Part shown: one piece after another, positions 9,043 to 18,390 of the stretch | Position numbering within the stretch: the first letter of the stretch is position 1 | Layout of the letters: every line of letters begins with the position of its first letter | DNA from: Synechococcus sp. CS-1330 | GTDB taxonomy: Bacteria; Cyanobacteriota; Cyanobacteriia; PCC-6307; Cyanobiaceae | DNA: 64,000 bases | Assembly: GCA_025128025.1 (NCBI GenBank) | Contig: JAHLYR010000007.1 | Coordinates: forward strand, 62,001-126,000 | Direction of reading: 5' to 3' | The notes under the pieces: generated by a model | What the model was told of the DNA's origin: nothing | Seen by the model: the letters and a program-made list of their open reading frames with translations, nothing else | Databases searched by the model: none | Translations under genes and position numbers: made by a program

Positions 9043-10383
9043 TTGAGCGGCAATTCCAACGCCACCGGATTGCAGGGCGTTCTGGCGCTACCCGATTTCC
9101 GCTGGCTCTGGCTTGGCCAGATCTTCTCCCAGCTGGCGGACAAGTTTTACATCGTGCTGATGGTGTTCCTGATCGCCCAGACCTGGGTGAAGGGAACGCC
9201 GGAGGCCAACCCGGCCCTGGCGGAAGCGGCCTCGGCAATCCGACTGGACCTGCCCGAAACCCGGGCCCAGATGATCACCCTGCTGGCCACGGGGATCTAC
9301 GTGGCCAACACGATTCCAGCCATGCTGCTGGGCACTGTCGCCGGGGTCTGGGCCGACCGCTGGCCCAAGCGGGGCGTGATGGTGGCCTCCAACGGCCTGC
9401 GGGCGCTGCTGGTCCTGCTAGCTCCCCTATGCCTGGTGGAGGGCCCCGAGTGGCTGGGGCTGAGCTGGGGTTACTGGGGGCTGGTGCTGATGACCTTTTT
9501 CGAATCGGTGCTCACCCAGTTTTTTGCACCGGCCGAACAAGCAGCCCTACCCCAGCTGGTGCCCAGCGACCAGCTGCTAGCTGCAAACTCGCTTTATCAG
9601 GCCACCAGCATGGCCGCCACGATCGTGGGTTTTGCCCTGGGTGATCCGATCCTGCGGCTCCTAAACCTGGGCCTGCAACGCATCGGCATCAGCGGCGGTG
9701 AATTTCTGCTGCTGCCGCTTTGCTACGGCCTGGCTGCCGTAGCCATCAGCCGAATCCGCTGGCAGGAGCCACCTCGAGCCCCGAGCCGCACAACCGTGTG
9801 GCAGGAGATCGGCGAGGGGATTCAGGTGCTGCGGGAGCGGCCGCGGGTGTTCAGCGCCATGGTGCAGCTGGTGTTGCTCTACAGCCTGCTTGCCGCCCTT
9901 TACGTGCTGGCGATCAGCCTGGCGGCGGCCATCCCCGGGCTTGGCCCCACCCAGTTTGGAACCCTGCTAGCGATGAGCGGCCTGGGCCTGGCCATTGGGG
10001 CCCTGGCCGTTGCCCAGCTGGGCCAGGGGCTCAACCGCCGCCACCTGGCTGCCACGGGCCTCGGCACGATCGGCTGGAGCCTGGTGCTGCTGGGTCAGTT
10101 GCGCGGCAATTTGGTGTTCACATTGCTGCTCTGCGGCGTGCTGGGGGTGGGCTCGGCCCTGCTGGCGATTCCCGCCCAAACCACAATCCAGGAAGAAACG
10201 CCGGAAGAGCTGCGCGGCAAGGTGTTTGGCCTGCAAAACAACTTGATCAACGTGGCCCTGAGCCTGCCTTTGGTGCTGGCCGGAGCGGTAGTGAGCCGCT
10301 ACGGCCTGCTGCCGGTGCTCTGGGGCCTGGCAGCCATTGCCCTGGTGGCGGCCGTATTGGAACGGCCCTGGCAGCGCTGGTAG
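9043..10383 (+). CDS. Major facilitator superfamily transporter
   Basis: An integral membrane protein of 446 residues with about 10-12 hydrophobic segments. The N-terminus (LPDFRWLWLGQIFSQLADKF) and the loop VWADRWPKRGVMVASNGLRAL after the second segment are typical of the MFS_3 group, which includes EntS-like exporters and the lysophospholipid flippase LplT. Another family-like stretch is FFAPAEQAALPQLVPSDQLL. The substrate is unknown. The start is TTG at 9043, as no ATG fits the N-terminus. It lies between recO and a glycosyltransferase gene; if that enzyme makes galactolipid, a lipid-related role is possible but speculative. Confidence 0.85.
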   Translation: MSGNSNATGLQGVLALPDFRWLWLGQIFSQLADKFYIVLMVFLIAQTWVKGTPEANPALAEAASAIRLDLPETRAQMITLLATGIYVANTIPAMLLGTVAGVWADRWPKRGVMVASNGLRALLVLLAPLCLVEGPEWLGLSWGYWGLVLMTFFESVLTQFFAPAEQAALPQLVPSDQLLAANSLYQATSMAATIVGFALGDPILRLLNLGLQRIGISGGEFLLLPLCYGLAAVAISRIRWQEPPRAPSRTTVWQEIGEGIQVLRERPRVFSAMVQLVLLYSLLAALYVLAISLAAAIPGLGPTQFGTLLAMSGLGLAIGALAVAQLGQGLNRRHLAATGLGTIGWSLVLLGQLRGNLVFTLLLCGVLGVGSALLAIPAQTTIQEETPEELRGKVFGLQNNLINVALSLPLVLAGAVVSRYGLLPVLWGLAAIALVAAVLERPWQRW

Positions 10384-10410
10384 CGTGAGCCTCCGGACGC
10401 GCGAGCCCTG

Positions 10411-11613
10411 GTGGCCCACATTGCCTGGCTGGGCAAGAAAACACCGTTCTGCGGCAACGTCACTTATGGACTGAGCACGACTCACGCGCTGCGCAGCCGC
10501 GGCCATGGGATCAGCTTTATCCACTTCGACACCCCCCCCGGCAGCCTGGCTCGCTCCAGTGATGCCCTGCCGGACGCTGACAACCAGGGTGACAGCAATG
10601 GCGGCGGCCCAGAAGTTGCCCTGCCTTACCTGGTGAAGTCGCAGGTGTACACGATTCCATCGCTGGGGGCCCAGCGGGAATTGCGCGAATCCCTGGAGCG
10701 ACTCAAGCCCGACCTGGTGCACGCCAGCCTCACCCTCTCTCCCCTCGATTTCCGCCTGCCCGATCTCTGCCAGCAGCTGGGGCTACCAGTCGTGGCCACC
10801 TTTCATCCCGCCTTCGATGCGAGCTTGCGCAACCTCACCGCCGGCACCCAGCAGCTCACCTACCAGCTCTATGGGCCCACCCTGGCCAAATTTGATCGGG
10901 TGATCGTGTTTTCGGAGCTGCAGGCGGAGATGCTGCTGCGCCTGGGGGTGCGGGCCGAGCGGCTGGCCGTGATCCCTAACGGCGTCGACACCACCATGTG
11001 GCAGCCGGCATCGCTGGCCGCCGCTGCCAGCCCAGAGCTGCAGGAGCTGCGCCAGCGCTTTGCCGGCCGGCGCGTCTTCCTGTACATGGGCAGGGTGGCC
11101 ACTGAGAAAAACGTCGAGGCCCTGATCAAGGCCTGGCGGCTCGTGCGACCCGCCGGCTGCGTGTTGGTGATCGTGGGAGATGGCCCCCTGCGCAGTGCGC
11201 TGCAGGCCCCTGGAGACGAACCAGATCTGGTGTGGTGGGGCTATGAGCCCAGCCTGGAGCGACGCGTGGCCTTCCAGCAGCTAGCCGAGGTGTTTCTGCT
11301 GCCCTCCCTGGTGGAGGGTCTGAGCCTGGCTCTACTGGAGGCCATGGCCAGCGGCACCGCCTGCATCGCCACCGACGCCGGCGCCGACGGCGAGGTGCTG
11401 GAGGGGGGCGCCGGCATCGTGATCAGCACCCAGGGCGTCACCACCCAGCTGCGCACCTTGATCCCAGTGCTGCGCGATCAACCCGTGCTCACCGCCGAGC
11501 TGGGCCGGCGGGCCCGGGCCCGCGCCCTAGAGCGCTACACACTTGAGGGCAACATCGACGCTTTAGAGGCGCTCTACGCCGAACTGGTGCCCAGAAGCTC
11601 ACTGGTGGCCTAA
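10411..11613 (+). CDS. dgdA: Family 4 glycosyltransferase, probable digalactosyldiacylglycerol synthase
   Basis: A GT-B fold glycosyltransferase of 400 residues with the GT4 pattern: [46 protein letters not shown] and the EX7E-type donor site [19 protein letters not shown]. The N-terminus [19 protein letters not shown] and the [13 protein letters not shown] segment resemble, from memory, the cyanobacterial galactolipid enzyme DgdA (Synechocystis slr1508), which makes DGDG from MGDG in thylakoid lipids. The GT4 assignment is firm and the DgdA assignment is moderate. The start is GTG at 10411, 27 bases after the transporter gene. Its stop overlaps that of convergent pyrF. Confidence 0.75.
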   Translation: MAHIAWLGKKTPFCGNVTYGLSTTHALRSRGHGISFIHFDTPPGSLARSSDALPDADNQGDSNGGGPEVALPYLVKSQVYTIPSLGAQRELRESLERLKPDLVHASLTLSPLDFRLPDLCQQLGLPVVATFHPAFDASLRNLTAGTQQLTYQLYGPTLAKFDRVIVFSELQAEMLLRLGVRAERLAVIPNGVDTTMWQPASLAAAASPELQELRQRFAGRRVFLYMGRVATEKNVEALIKAWRLVRPAGCVLVIVGDGPLRSALQAPGDEPDLVWWGYEPSLERRVAFQQLAEVFLLPSLVEGLSLALLEAMASGTACIATDAGADGEVLEGGAGIVISTQGVTTQLRTLIPVLRDQPVLTAELGRRARARALERYTLEGNIDALEALYAELVPRSSLVA

Positions 11614-12392
11614 AACCCGCCCAGCTCCCGGCAACAAGCCACGAAGGCCGCAGCTGGATCTGGCGCCGCCGTGATCGGCCGGCCGATCACCAGCTGGCTG
11701 GCACCGGCGGCGACGGCCTGGGCAGGCGTCAGCACCCGCTGCTGATCGCCAAGGGCTGCTCCAGCGGGGCGGATGCCAGGGGTCACCAGGGCAAAGGGCT
11801 CGCGATGGGCAGCCCGCAGGGCGGCCACCTCCAGCGGTGAGCAGACGCAGCCGCCAATACCGGCCGACGCCGCCAGCTGGGCCAGCCGGGGGACGTAGGC
11901 AGCAAGAGGCTCCCCAATCGCCAGCTCAGATGCAAAACGGGCCTGCTCCCAGCTGGTGAGCACCGTCACCGCCAGCAGGGTGGGGGCAGCCAGGCCTGAC
12001 GCCGCAGCCGACTCCAGCGCCGCCGCCTGGGCCGCGCCCAGGGCCGCGCTGCCCGCGCTGGCATGCACAGTGATCAGCTCGGCACCGAGGCGGGCGGCGC
12101 TACGGCAGGCGCCGGCCATCGTGGCCGGGATGTCGTGGAACTTGAGATCGAGGAACACCCGCTTGCCCTGATCGCGCAGCTGCTGGACCACCGTCGGGCC
12201 GCCCGCCACGAACAGCTCCAGGCCCACCTTCACCCAGCGCAGCTCAGGAACCGAACGCGCAAGTGCCATGGCTTGCTCTGGCGTCATGCCATCGAGGGCC
12301 ACGATGATTTGATCAATGGGCTCAAGCAAGGGCCGCTGGCAGCTCGCTTGCAGGCTAGGTAGGGCGTCTCCCAGGCGACATCGAAATGGCAT
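11610..12392 (-). CDS. pyrF: Orotidine 5'-phosphate decarboxylase
   Basis: PyrF decarboxylates OMP to UMP, the last step of pyrimidine synthesis. The type I signature is clear: [12 protein letters not shown] at the N-terminus, WVKVGLELF and the catalytic tetrad in [13 protein letters not shown] (Asp/Lys/Asp near residues 82-87), ending with [10 protein letters not shown]. From ATG at 12392 the protein has 260 residues, about 20 more than usual. A TTG at 12329, just before [13 protein letters not shown], would give the standard length, so the true start may be internal. The 3' end overlaps the convergent glycosyltransferase stop. Confidence 0.94.
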   Translation of the reverse strand: MPFRCRLGDALPSLQASCQRPLLEPIDQIIVALDGMTPEQAMALARSVPELRWVKVGLELFVAGGPTVVQQLRDQGKRVFLDLKFHDIPATMAGACRSAARLGAELITVHASAGSAALGAAQAAALESAAASGLAAPTLLAVTVLTSWEQARFASELAIGEPLAAYVPRLAQLAASAGIGGCVCSPLEVAALRAAHREPFALVTPGIRPAGAALGDQQRVLTPAQAVAAGASQLVIGRPITAAPDPAAAFVACCRELGGF

Positions 12393-12451
12393 CAGCGCTG
12401 CATTGAGGGCCCCATGCCACCGCCCAGGCTTGGGCTGTGCGAGCCGTGGCC

Positions 12452-12631
12452 ATGCCCTTCTCCGATTCCACTCCCCTGCCGGTGACCCTCAGCCTTGAGC
12501 CGGGCGCCTCATGCCCCCTACCTGCCTGGCACCCCTGGGGCGATGGGGGCATCACCATTCCCTGCTGCAATTCAAGTGATGCAGCTGCAGTCCAGGGCCC
12601 GAGCTGGGACGACCTACTGGGCACCAGGTAG
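12452..12631 (+). CDS. Possible small hypothetical protein
   Basis: A 59-residue frame starting at ATG 12452 ([17 protein letters not shown]...) in the space between divergent-ended pyrF and the tyrS stop. It is rich in Pro, Ser and Trp, with a Cys pair (IPCCNSSD) and an acidic end ([10 protein letters not shown]). I recognise no family. Support is only an intact reading frame in otherwise gene-free sequence and a reasonable residue mix, so it may be non-coding. It lies on the opposite strand to both neighbours. Confidence 0.3.
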   Translation: MPFSDSTPLPVTLSLEPGASCPLPAWHPWGDGGITIPCCNSSDAAAVQGPSWDDLLGTR

Positions 12632-12650
12632 GAGCTGCCGGTGGAAGCGC

Positions 12651-13967
12651 TCAGCCAGCCACCAGCCGCCGGAAAGTCTTCTTGCCCAGCTGCAGCACCT
12701 TGCCGGCGAGGGCCTCGGGGCCGGCAAATTCCTGATTGGGATCGGCCAGCTTTTCGCCATCAAGCTTGACGCCGCCGCCCTGGATCTGGCGGCGGGCCTC
12801 GCTGCTGCTGGCACAGAGGCCCACGGCACTGAGCAGGTAGAAGGCCTTGGCGGGGAAGTTCACCGCCGCCAGCGAAGCCTCTGGCACCTCGGCAGCCGCT
12901 GCACCGCTACCCGCCGCACCGGCCACAAGCTTGGCGGCATCCACCTGGGCCGCCGCCGCCGCCGGCCCGCCATGGCGCGCCTGGGTGATCTCCAGGGCCA
13001 TCAGTTTCTGACGCTCCCTTGGGTTCTCGGGCAAGGCCGCCAAATCCAAATCAGTCAGCAGGGTGAGGTAGTCGTCGACCACCGCATCTGGCACCTTTTC
13101 AAGCTTCGAATACATCGAAAGTGGGTCTTCCGCTAGGCCCACGGTGTTGCCCAGGCTTTTACTCATCTTCTGCACGCCATCAAGGCCCGGCAGGATCGGC
13201 AGCAGCATTCCGAATTGGGGGCGCTGGCCGAAGTGGCGCTGCAGGTCGCGGCCCATGGCCACGTTGAACTTTTGGTCAGTGCCACCCAGCTCCAGATCCG
13301 CCTGCACCTGAACCGAGTCGTAGCCCTGCAGCAGTGGATAAAGAAACTCGTGCAGGGAGATGGGGGCGCCCGAGCCGTAGCGATTGGAAAAGTCCTCCTT
13401 GGCGAGCATCTGGCCCACGGTGCTGATGCCCAGCAGCTCAATCACCTGGGGCAGGTCAAGCCCGGTGAGCCACTCGCTGTTGCGGCGCACCTCCAGCCGG
13501 CCAGGAGTCTCGAAATCAAGCAGGGCGCGCTCGGGGTCCTGGCCCTGACCCAGCTGCTGCAGGTAGGTGGCGGCATTGGCCTCCACCGCAGCAGCGCTGA
13601 GTTGCACCCGGGTGGCGCTCTTACCGGTGGGATCGCCGATGCGGGCGGTGAAGTCGCCGATGATCAGTACGGCGATGTGGCCGGCATCCTGGAAGGCCCG
13701 CAGCTTGCGGAACAGCAGCGAGTGCCCCAGGTGGATATCTGAGCCGGTGGGGTCGATGCCGAGCTTGATGCGCAAGGGCCGTCCGGCCCGCTTGGCCTCT
13801 TCCAGGCGAGCGGCTAGCTGCTGGTCTGGATCGCTGCAGGCACCTGCACCGCTGCCGGCGGGGAACAGATCCGCCATTCCCCGCTCAATCCAGGCCGGCA
13901 GAGGAGGCAGCCCGGTGGCTGGCTGCTCTGCTGGAGGCTGCTCTGCTGACGGGTGCGCTGTTGTCAT
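12651..13967 (-). CDS. tyrS: Tyrosyl-tRNA synthetase
   Basis: TyrS charges tRNA-Tyr with tyrosine. The class I motifs are intact: [20 protein letters not shown] (HIGH-type motif HLGH) and the KMSKS loop ([15 protein letters not shown]). A C-terminal S4 RNA-binding domain (about 370-436, [20 protein letters not shown]) is present. The long form of about 438 residues has HLGH rather than HIGH. Start ATG at 13967. The N-terminal 25 residues are low-complexity (Pro/Glu/Ala), so a slightly shorter protein is possible. Confidence 0.96.
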   Translation of the reverse strand: MTTAHPSAEQPPAEQPATGLPPLPAWIERGMADLFPAGSGAGACSDPDQQLAARLEEAKRAGRPLRIKLGIDPTGSDIHLGHSLLFRKLRAFQDAGHIAVLIIGDFTARIGDPTGKSATRVQLSAAAVEANAATYLQQLGQGQDPERALLDFETPGRLEVRRNSEWLTGLDLPQVIELLGISTVGQMLAKEDFSNRYGSGAPISLHEFLYPLLQGYDSVQVQADLELGGTDQKFNVAMGRDLQRHFGQRPQFGMLLPILPGLDGVQKMSKSLGNTVGLAEDPLSMYSKLEKVPDAVVDDYLTLLTDLDLAALPENPRERQKLMALEITQARHGGPAAAAAQVDAAKLVAGAAGSGAAAAEVPEASLAAVNFPAKAFYLLSAVGLCASSSEARRQIQGGGVKLDGEKLADPNQEFAGPEALAGKVLQLGKKTFRRLVAG

Positions 13968-14014
13968 TCGAACTGCGGCCCGCCCTGACTCTGTGGCGAG
14001 ATCGTAGGCAGCCG

Positions 14015-14338
14015 CTAGGCGGTGGCCTCCAGCTCAGACTTCATGCGCTCCAGGGTCTGGTGCATCTGCTGGAACATGGTTTCCGGTGTCATGCCGAACT
14101 GGCCCAGCTGGGTGCGTAGCTGCTCCACGGTGAGCTTTGCCTGGAAGTCTTCGGAGAGCTCGAAGCGCTTCATGAACACCCTGTAGCGCTCCATCATGTC
14201 TTCCATCCTTTCGATGTAGAGCTTCTTGCCCTCGCGATCAAACTTGCCGTACTCACTACCAAGCTGCATCAGCTGCTGGTAATCGCCAAACAGCCGCTTG
14301 GCTTCGTCCTGAACGATTTCGGATTCAAAGAACGCCAT
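14015..14338 (-). CDS. DUF1825 family protein
   Basis: A 107-residue, largely helical, charged protein conserved in cyanobacteria, without assigned function. The N-terminus [20 protein letters not shown] and the centre [20 protein letters not shown] are typical of the family. The open frame continues upstream of the ATG at 14338, but the added residues are unrelated low-quality sequence, so the short version is chosen. Divergent to the LuxR-type regulator gene, with 142 bases between the starts. Confidence 0.85.
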   Translation of the reverse strand: MAFFESEIVQDEAKRLFGDYQQLMQLGSEYGKFDREGKKLYIERMEDMMERYRVFMKRFELSEDFQAKLTVEQLRTQLGQFGMTPETMFQQMHQTLERMKSELEATA

Positions 14339-14480
14339 AACCCTGGCAGCGCAGCGTTTGCAGATTCTGGTGAGGCCTGGCACCCCTGGGGAGTGCGGAT
14401 AGGCGTATTGCCCCTGGCGGATCGAGCGGAGCTGGCCAGGATGGCGCCAGTGCAGGGCCCCAGCACAGACTTCAGCGCCG

Positions 14481-15182
14481 ATGGACTTCACTCCCAAGCT
14501 TGAGCAGATCCGGCGCAACACCAGCCAGATCAACAACCTGCTGCGGGATGCCCGCCTGGTGGCCTGCCTCGGCAACCGGGCCCTGCTCAGCTTCTTTGTG
14601 GGCGGCCTGATCGGCCAGGAGCACCTGGTGGGTGCTGCCACCTGTGAGGCCGCCGGCCTGGAGTTGGTGGAGCGGCACCGGCCCTCGATGGTGTTTCTCA
14701 GCGACACCCTGGAGCAGGGCTCGGGCGTGTCCTTGCTGCTGCAGATCAAGCAACGCTGGCCCGGCCTACACACCCTGCTGCTGATCACCCAGGAGCACCG
14801 CCAGAGCGAGATCCAAGCAGCGATCGAGGCCGGCTGCGACGGCTTGCTGGTGGAATCCCGCCTTGGGCTGGGCAGTGCCATGGCCGCCCTGCATGCGATC
14901 AGCGGTGGCGGGATCTACGTAGACCGAAGCCTGACGGAGCTGTTTCGCCGCGGACCCGGAGAGGGGGGGCCCCTTGAGCCCCTAACCGGGCGCGAACGGC
15001 AGGTGCTCAGCCTGGTGGCCGAAGGCGACACCAACGTCGAGATCGGCCAGCGGCTGTTTATCAGCGCCGACACGGCCAAAACTCACCTGCGCTCCCTCTG
15101 CCGCAAACTCCAGGCCCGCGACCGCACCCATGCCGCCGTGCTCGGCCTGCGCTGGGGCTTAATCGATTGGCCCCAAGAGTGA
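14481..15182 (+). CDS. LuxR/NarL-type regulator with a degenerate receiver domain
   Basis: A 233-residue two-domain regulator. The C-terminal LuxR helix-turn-helix (about 168-228) is intact: LTGRERQVLSLVAEGDTNVE, IGQRLFISADTAKTHL. The N-terminal half has receiver-like spacing, but the key residues look altered. The usual acidic pair near the start is replaced by CLGNRALL. The phospho-acceptor strand reads VFLSDTLEQGSG, with Ser where Asp is expected and an Asp one place later. The conserved Lys is Glu (DGLLVESR). Phosphorylation-independent control is therefore plausible. The gene leads a rightward set with the HhH and GIY-YIG genes. Confidence 0.85.
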   Translation: MDFTPKLEQIRRNTSQINNLLRDARLVACLGNRALLSFFVGGLIGQEHLVGAATCEAAGLELVERHRPSMVFLSDTLEQGSGVSLLLQIKQRWPGLHTLLLITQEHRQSEIQAAIEAGCDGLLVESRLGLGSAMAALHAISGGGIYVDRSLTELFRRGPGEGGPLEPLTGRERQVLSLVAEGDTNVEIGQRLFISADTAKTHLRSLCRKLQARDRTHAAVLGLRWGLIDWPQE

Positions 15183-15228
15183 GACCCCCGCTAGGTTCGA
15201 AGCGATTTTGATGCGGTGGCCTTCCGCC

Positions 15229-15927
15229 ATGGCCAAGCGGCACTGGTTGGATCCCCTGGCGCGTCAGCTGCTGAGGGCCACTGGCCAAATCCCGGCGGCA
15301 TCGCGCCCTGCTGCACCTGCCGATGCAGCTGCGGAGCGGGAGCGGGTTCAGAGAGAGCTGATCCAAAGGGAACTGGTGGAGCAGGAGTTGCTGGCCCTGA
15401 AACTGCAACAAAACCCAGCTCTCAAGCTCGAGGATGCTGAGGCCGTGAAGCGGGCCGCTGCCCTGGGCTGGCGGCTTGATGTGAACCGCGCCACCGCGGC
15501 TGACTGGCTGCGGCTGCCGGGCATCGCTGCCAACCAGGTGGACCTGCTGCTGCGGCTGCAGGCGGGCGGCATCCAGCTCAGCGGTGCCGACGACCTGCAA
15601 CGGGTTCTGGATCTCTCCGCTGCGCTGGTGCGCGGCTGGCTGCCCTTGCTGGAATTTCGCTGGTACGGCGAGCCATCAACGCCTTTGCAATCCGCTACCC
15701 GAGTGGATCTCAACCAGGCTTCCAGCCAGGAGCTAGCAGGGCTGGGGCTCGATCCGCCCAGGCTCAGCCGACTGCTGCGTGAACGCAGTCGCAGCCCCTT
15801 TCGCGATCTGGCAGACCTGCAACAGCGGCTGCAATTTCCCGCCGACCTGGTGGAAAGCTGGATTGGCAAGGTGAGCTTCAGGCAAGGCCCCGCCGGCCCA
15901 GCACTGCCCCCCAGCACTGGGGCCTGA
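15229..15927 (+). CDS. Tandem ComEA-like helix-hairpin-helix protein
   Basis: A protein of about 232 residues (ATG at 15229; an ATG at 15211 is also possible). After a basic N-terminus comes a Glu/Arg/Gln-rich helix likely to be a coiled coil (AAERERVQRELIQRELVEQE). Two ComEA-type helix-hairpin-helix units follow: LDVNRATAADWLRLPGIAAN...DDLQRVLDL and VDLNQASSQELAGLGL...FRDLADLQQRL. Such units bind DNA backbones without sequence specificity. No signal peptide or membrane segment is seen, unlike true ComEA, so a cytoplasmic DNA-binding role is more likely. The GIY-YIG-like gene starts 4 bases after its stop. Confidence 0.75.
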   Translation: MAKRHWLDPLARQLLRATGQIPAASRPAAPADAAAERERVQRELIQRELVEQELLALKLQQNPALKLEDAEAVKRAAALGWRLDVNRATAADWLRLPGIAANQVDLLLRLQAGGIQLSGADDLQRVLDLSAALVRGWLPLLEFRWYGEPSTPLQSATRVDLNQASSQELAGLGLDPPRLSRLLRERSRSPFRDLADLQQRLQFPADLVESWIGKVSFRQGPAGPALPPSTGA

Positions 15928-15931
15928 AGCG

Positions 15932-16531
15932 ATGGCGCGTCAAGGCGAGTTGTTTACGGCCAGCCAGCGGGGAAGCGCTGGCCGCGCCGATGCCCCTGAT
16001 CTGCCCCTGCAAGCTTCGCAGCTTCTCGACTGGCAGACCCGCCTCGCCGCCCACCAGCAGCCCCTGTGGAGCAACCAGGCTCGTGGTGCCGCGCAGGTCT
16101 CGCTGTTTGCCGGTAGCCCCGCAACGCCTGACGAGATAGCCGAGGCCTTCAACCCCCTGCAGCTCACCCCCCAGGCCCTTTCTTTCTGGCGCTGGCCCGC
16201 CGCACCCCAGCAGGGGGCAGCCCTTTATCTGGTGACAGATCGGCCCGCCGCTCTAAGCCAGCCCCTGCTGCTCTATGTGGGTGAAACCGGCCAGGCAGAT
16301 CGGCGCTGGAAAGGCGAACACGACTGCAAGGCCTATCTCGCTGCTTATAGCGAAGCCCTACTGAAAGCGGGCCTGTGCTGCCAAACCAGCATCCGCTTTT
16401 GGTTAGACGTGCCCACCGCCATCCGGCCGCGGCGTGCCCTGGAGCAGGCCCTGATTCACCGCTGGCTGCCGCCCTTCAACAAGGAAACCCGCAGCCGCTG
16501 GGCCACGCCGTTTCAAGCCGATCCCGCCTAG
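15932..16531 (+). CDS. GIY-YIG-like nuclease domain protein
   Basis: A 199-residue protein of unknown role. Residues 97-103 (ALYLVTD) and 113-119 (LLYVGET) form a GIY-YIG-like pair, followed by Arg near 124-125, a glutamate in RALEQALIHRW (near 171) and the asparagine of PPFNKE (near 183). These match the order of catalytic residues in that nuclease family, though both core triplets are divergent (LYL/YVG). The N-terminal 90 residues have no family I recognise and include a Gln-rich region. The 4-base gap from the HhH gene suggests translational coupling and a shared DNA-directed job. Confidence 0.65.
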   Translation: MARQGELFTASQRGSAGRADAPDLPLQASQLLDWQTRLAAHQQPLWSNQARGAAQVSLFAGSPATPDEIAEAFNPLQLTPQALSFWRWPAAPQQGAALYLVTDRPAALSQPLLLYVGETGQADRRWKGEHDCKAYLAAYSEALLKAGLCCQTSIRFWLDVPTAIRPRRALEQALIHRWLPPFNKETRSRWATPFQADPA

Positions 16532-16583
16532 GTGAGTTGGGCTGGCCGAGCTGGCTACGATCGCGCCCAACCTCGGCCGCTCC

Positions 16584-18101
16584 ATGGACTTTCGCTGCAT
16601 CCCCGACGTCCTACCTGCGGCCCTGGGCCGTTTCGATGGTGACTGCCTGGCCGTGGGCCTGTTCGCCGGTGCCGAAGATCGCCCCGACCACCCCCAGCTT
16701 GAGCAGCTCACCGCCCCCCTGGGACAGTCGCTGACGAGTCGCCTGGAGCAAAGGCGCTTCAAAGCCAAGCCCGGCCAATGCCTCAGCCTCGATCGCCTAG
16801 ATGCCAGCCCCCAGACCCTGATCCTGGTGGGCCTGGGGGCTCCGGCCGACTTCAACCTGGCCGGCCTGCGCAGGGCCTGCGCCGCCGCCAGCCAAGCTGC
16901 TGCCGCCGCTGGAGCAAGCCATCTAGCCCTGGCCATGCCGATCGAGGCCTTGGCAGCAGGTGCCGCGGCCCAGGCCATGGCTGAGGCCAGCCGCCTAGCC
17001 CTGTTCAGCGACCAGCGCTTCAAGGGGGAGCCCGAGCCCCGCAGCCTGCCGGAGACGATCAGCCTGATCGGGGTGGCTGCAAGCGCCGCTCCCGCCCTGG
17101 CGGCAGTGGCAGCCAGCTGCGCCGGCGTCGAGCTGGCCCGGGAGCTGGTGGCCGCTCCGCCCAACGTGGCTACGCCCCAGCACCTGGCCGACACCGCTGC
17201 TGCCCTCGCCCGGGAATTTGGCCTGGAGCTGACGGTGCTGGAGAGGGACGACTGCGCCGCCCTGGGCATGGGCTCCTACCTGGCGGTGGCCCAGGGCTCA
17301 GACCTGGCGCCGAAGTTCATCCACCTCACCTACCGCCCCGCCGGGACCGTGCAAAGGCGCCTGGTGCTGGTGGGCAAGGGCCTCACCTTCGATTCCGGCG
17401 GCTACAACCTCAAGACCGCCGGCTCCCAGATAGAGATGATGAAGTACGACATGGGCGGCAGCGCGGCGGTGCTGGGAGCCATGCGGGCCATCGCCGAGCT
17501 CAAGCCCGCCGGAGTGGAGGTGCACATGATCGTGGCGGCCTGCGAAAACATGATTAGTGGCGGGGCCATCCACCCCGGCGCGATCGTCACCGCCTCCAAT
17601 GGCAAAACGATCGAAATCAACAACACCGATGCCGAGGGGCGCCTCACCCTGGCTGATGCCCTGGTGTACGCCTGCAAGCTCGAACCGGATGCGGTGGTGG
17701 ATCTGGCCACCCTCACCGGAGCCTGCGTGATCGCCCTGGGAGAGGAGATGGCGGGCCTGTGGTCCAACAACGACGGCCTAGCCGATGCCCTGCTGGGCGC
17801 CAGCGAAGCCAGCGGTGAAGACCTCTGGCGCATGCCCCTAAGGGCCTCCTACAAGGCCGGGCTAAAGAGCCAGTTTGCCGACCTCAAGAACACCGGCCCC
17901 CGCCCCGGCGGCTCGATCACCGCAGCCCTGTTCCTGCAGGACTTCGTGACTCCAAAATTGCCTTGGGCCCACTTGGATATCGCCGGCACCGTCTGGAGTG
18001 ACAAGGGCCGCGGCGCCGATCCGGCCGGCGCCACCGGCTTCGGCGTGCGCACGCTGGTGAATTGGGTGTGTTCGGGGGCGCCGCATGAAGCAGCAGCCTA
18101 A
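16584..18101 (+). CDS. pepA: Leucyl aminopeptidase (M17) PepA
   Basis: A cytoplasmic dimetal exopeptidase that removes N-terminal residues from peptides. The catalytic domain is intact: VGKGLTFDSGGYNLK (metal and catalytic Lys), MKYDMGGSAAVLGAM and the signature NTDAEGRLTLADAL. The 505-residue length is usual. The N-terminal domain is rich in Ala and Leu and less conserved, as in other members. ATG at 16584 follows the GIY-YIG gene by 52 bases. A small membrane protein gene follows 30 bases after its stop. Confidence 0.96.
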   Translation: MDFRCIPDVLPAALGRFDGDCLAVGLFAGAEDRPDHPQLEQLTAPLGQSLTSRLEQRRFKAKPGQCLSLDRLDASPQTLILVGLGAPADFNLAGLRRACAAASQAAAAAGASHLALAMPIEALAAGAAAQAMAEASRLALFSDQRFKGEPEPRSLPETISLIGVAASAAPALAAVAASCAGVELARELVAAPPNVATPQHLADTAAALAREFGLELTVLERDDCAALGMGSYLAVAQGSDLAPKFIHLTYRPAGTVQRRLVLVGKGLTFDSGGYNLKTAGSQIEMMKYDMGGSAAVLGAMRAIAELKPAGVEVHMIVAACENMISGGAIHPGAIVTASNGKTIEINNTDAEGRLTLADALVYACKLEPDAVVDLATLTGACVIALGEEMAGLWSNNDGLADALLGASEASGEDLWRMPLRASYKAGLKSQFADLKNTGPRPGGSITAALFLQDFVTPKLPWAHLDIAGTVWSDKGRGADPAGATGFGVRTLVNWVCSGAPHEAAA

Positions 18102-18131
18102 GTTTGGAGCCCTGACGCCTTTGAGCCCTCC

Positions 18132-18386
18132 ATGGCCGTTCAGAAGATCCGCTGGTATGTCAAGGCCCAACTCGGCGTGCTGCTCCTGCCCGCCGGGCTT
18201 TGCCTATTTGGCGAGGCGGTGATCCGCAAAGGCATCCAGGTGCTTGCCGCCGCAGGCAAATTGGAAACCCTGACCAGCCCCGGACCCTGGTTCTGGTATG
18301 GCACGTTTGGCCTGATCCTGATCAATGCCGGCGTGGGGCTGATGATCGAAAGTGGCCTACTGCGCGGCTATCCCGGACGCAGTTAG
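18132..18386 (+). CDS. Small two-helix membrane protein
   Basis: An 84-residue protein with two hydrophobic segments (about 14-30, LGVLLLPAGLCLFGEAV; and about 53-72, FWYGTFGLILINAGVGLMIE) separated by a short polar loop. The N-terminus is basic (MAVQKIRWYVKAQ). No family is recognised; small proteins of this kind are common in cyanobacteria. It lies downstream of pepA in the same direction and converges on the 68-residue gene at 18391-18597. Confidence 0.7.
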   Translation: MAVQKIRWYVKAQLGVLLLPAGLCLFGEAVIRKGIQVLAAAGKLETLTSPGPWFWYGTFGLILINAGVGLMIESGLLRGYPGRS

Positions 18387-18390
18387 GGCA

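Noticed and set aside
16403-17269. Open frame of 288 codons antisense to pepA
   Set aside because: Ser/Ala/Arg-rich shadow of pepA and of the end of the GIY-YIG gene.
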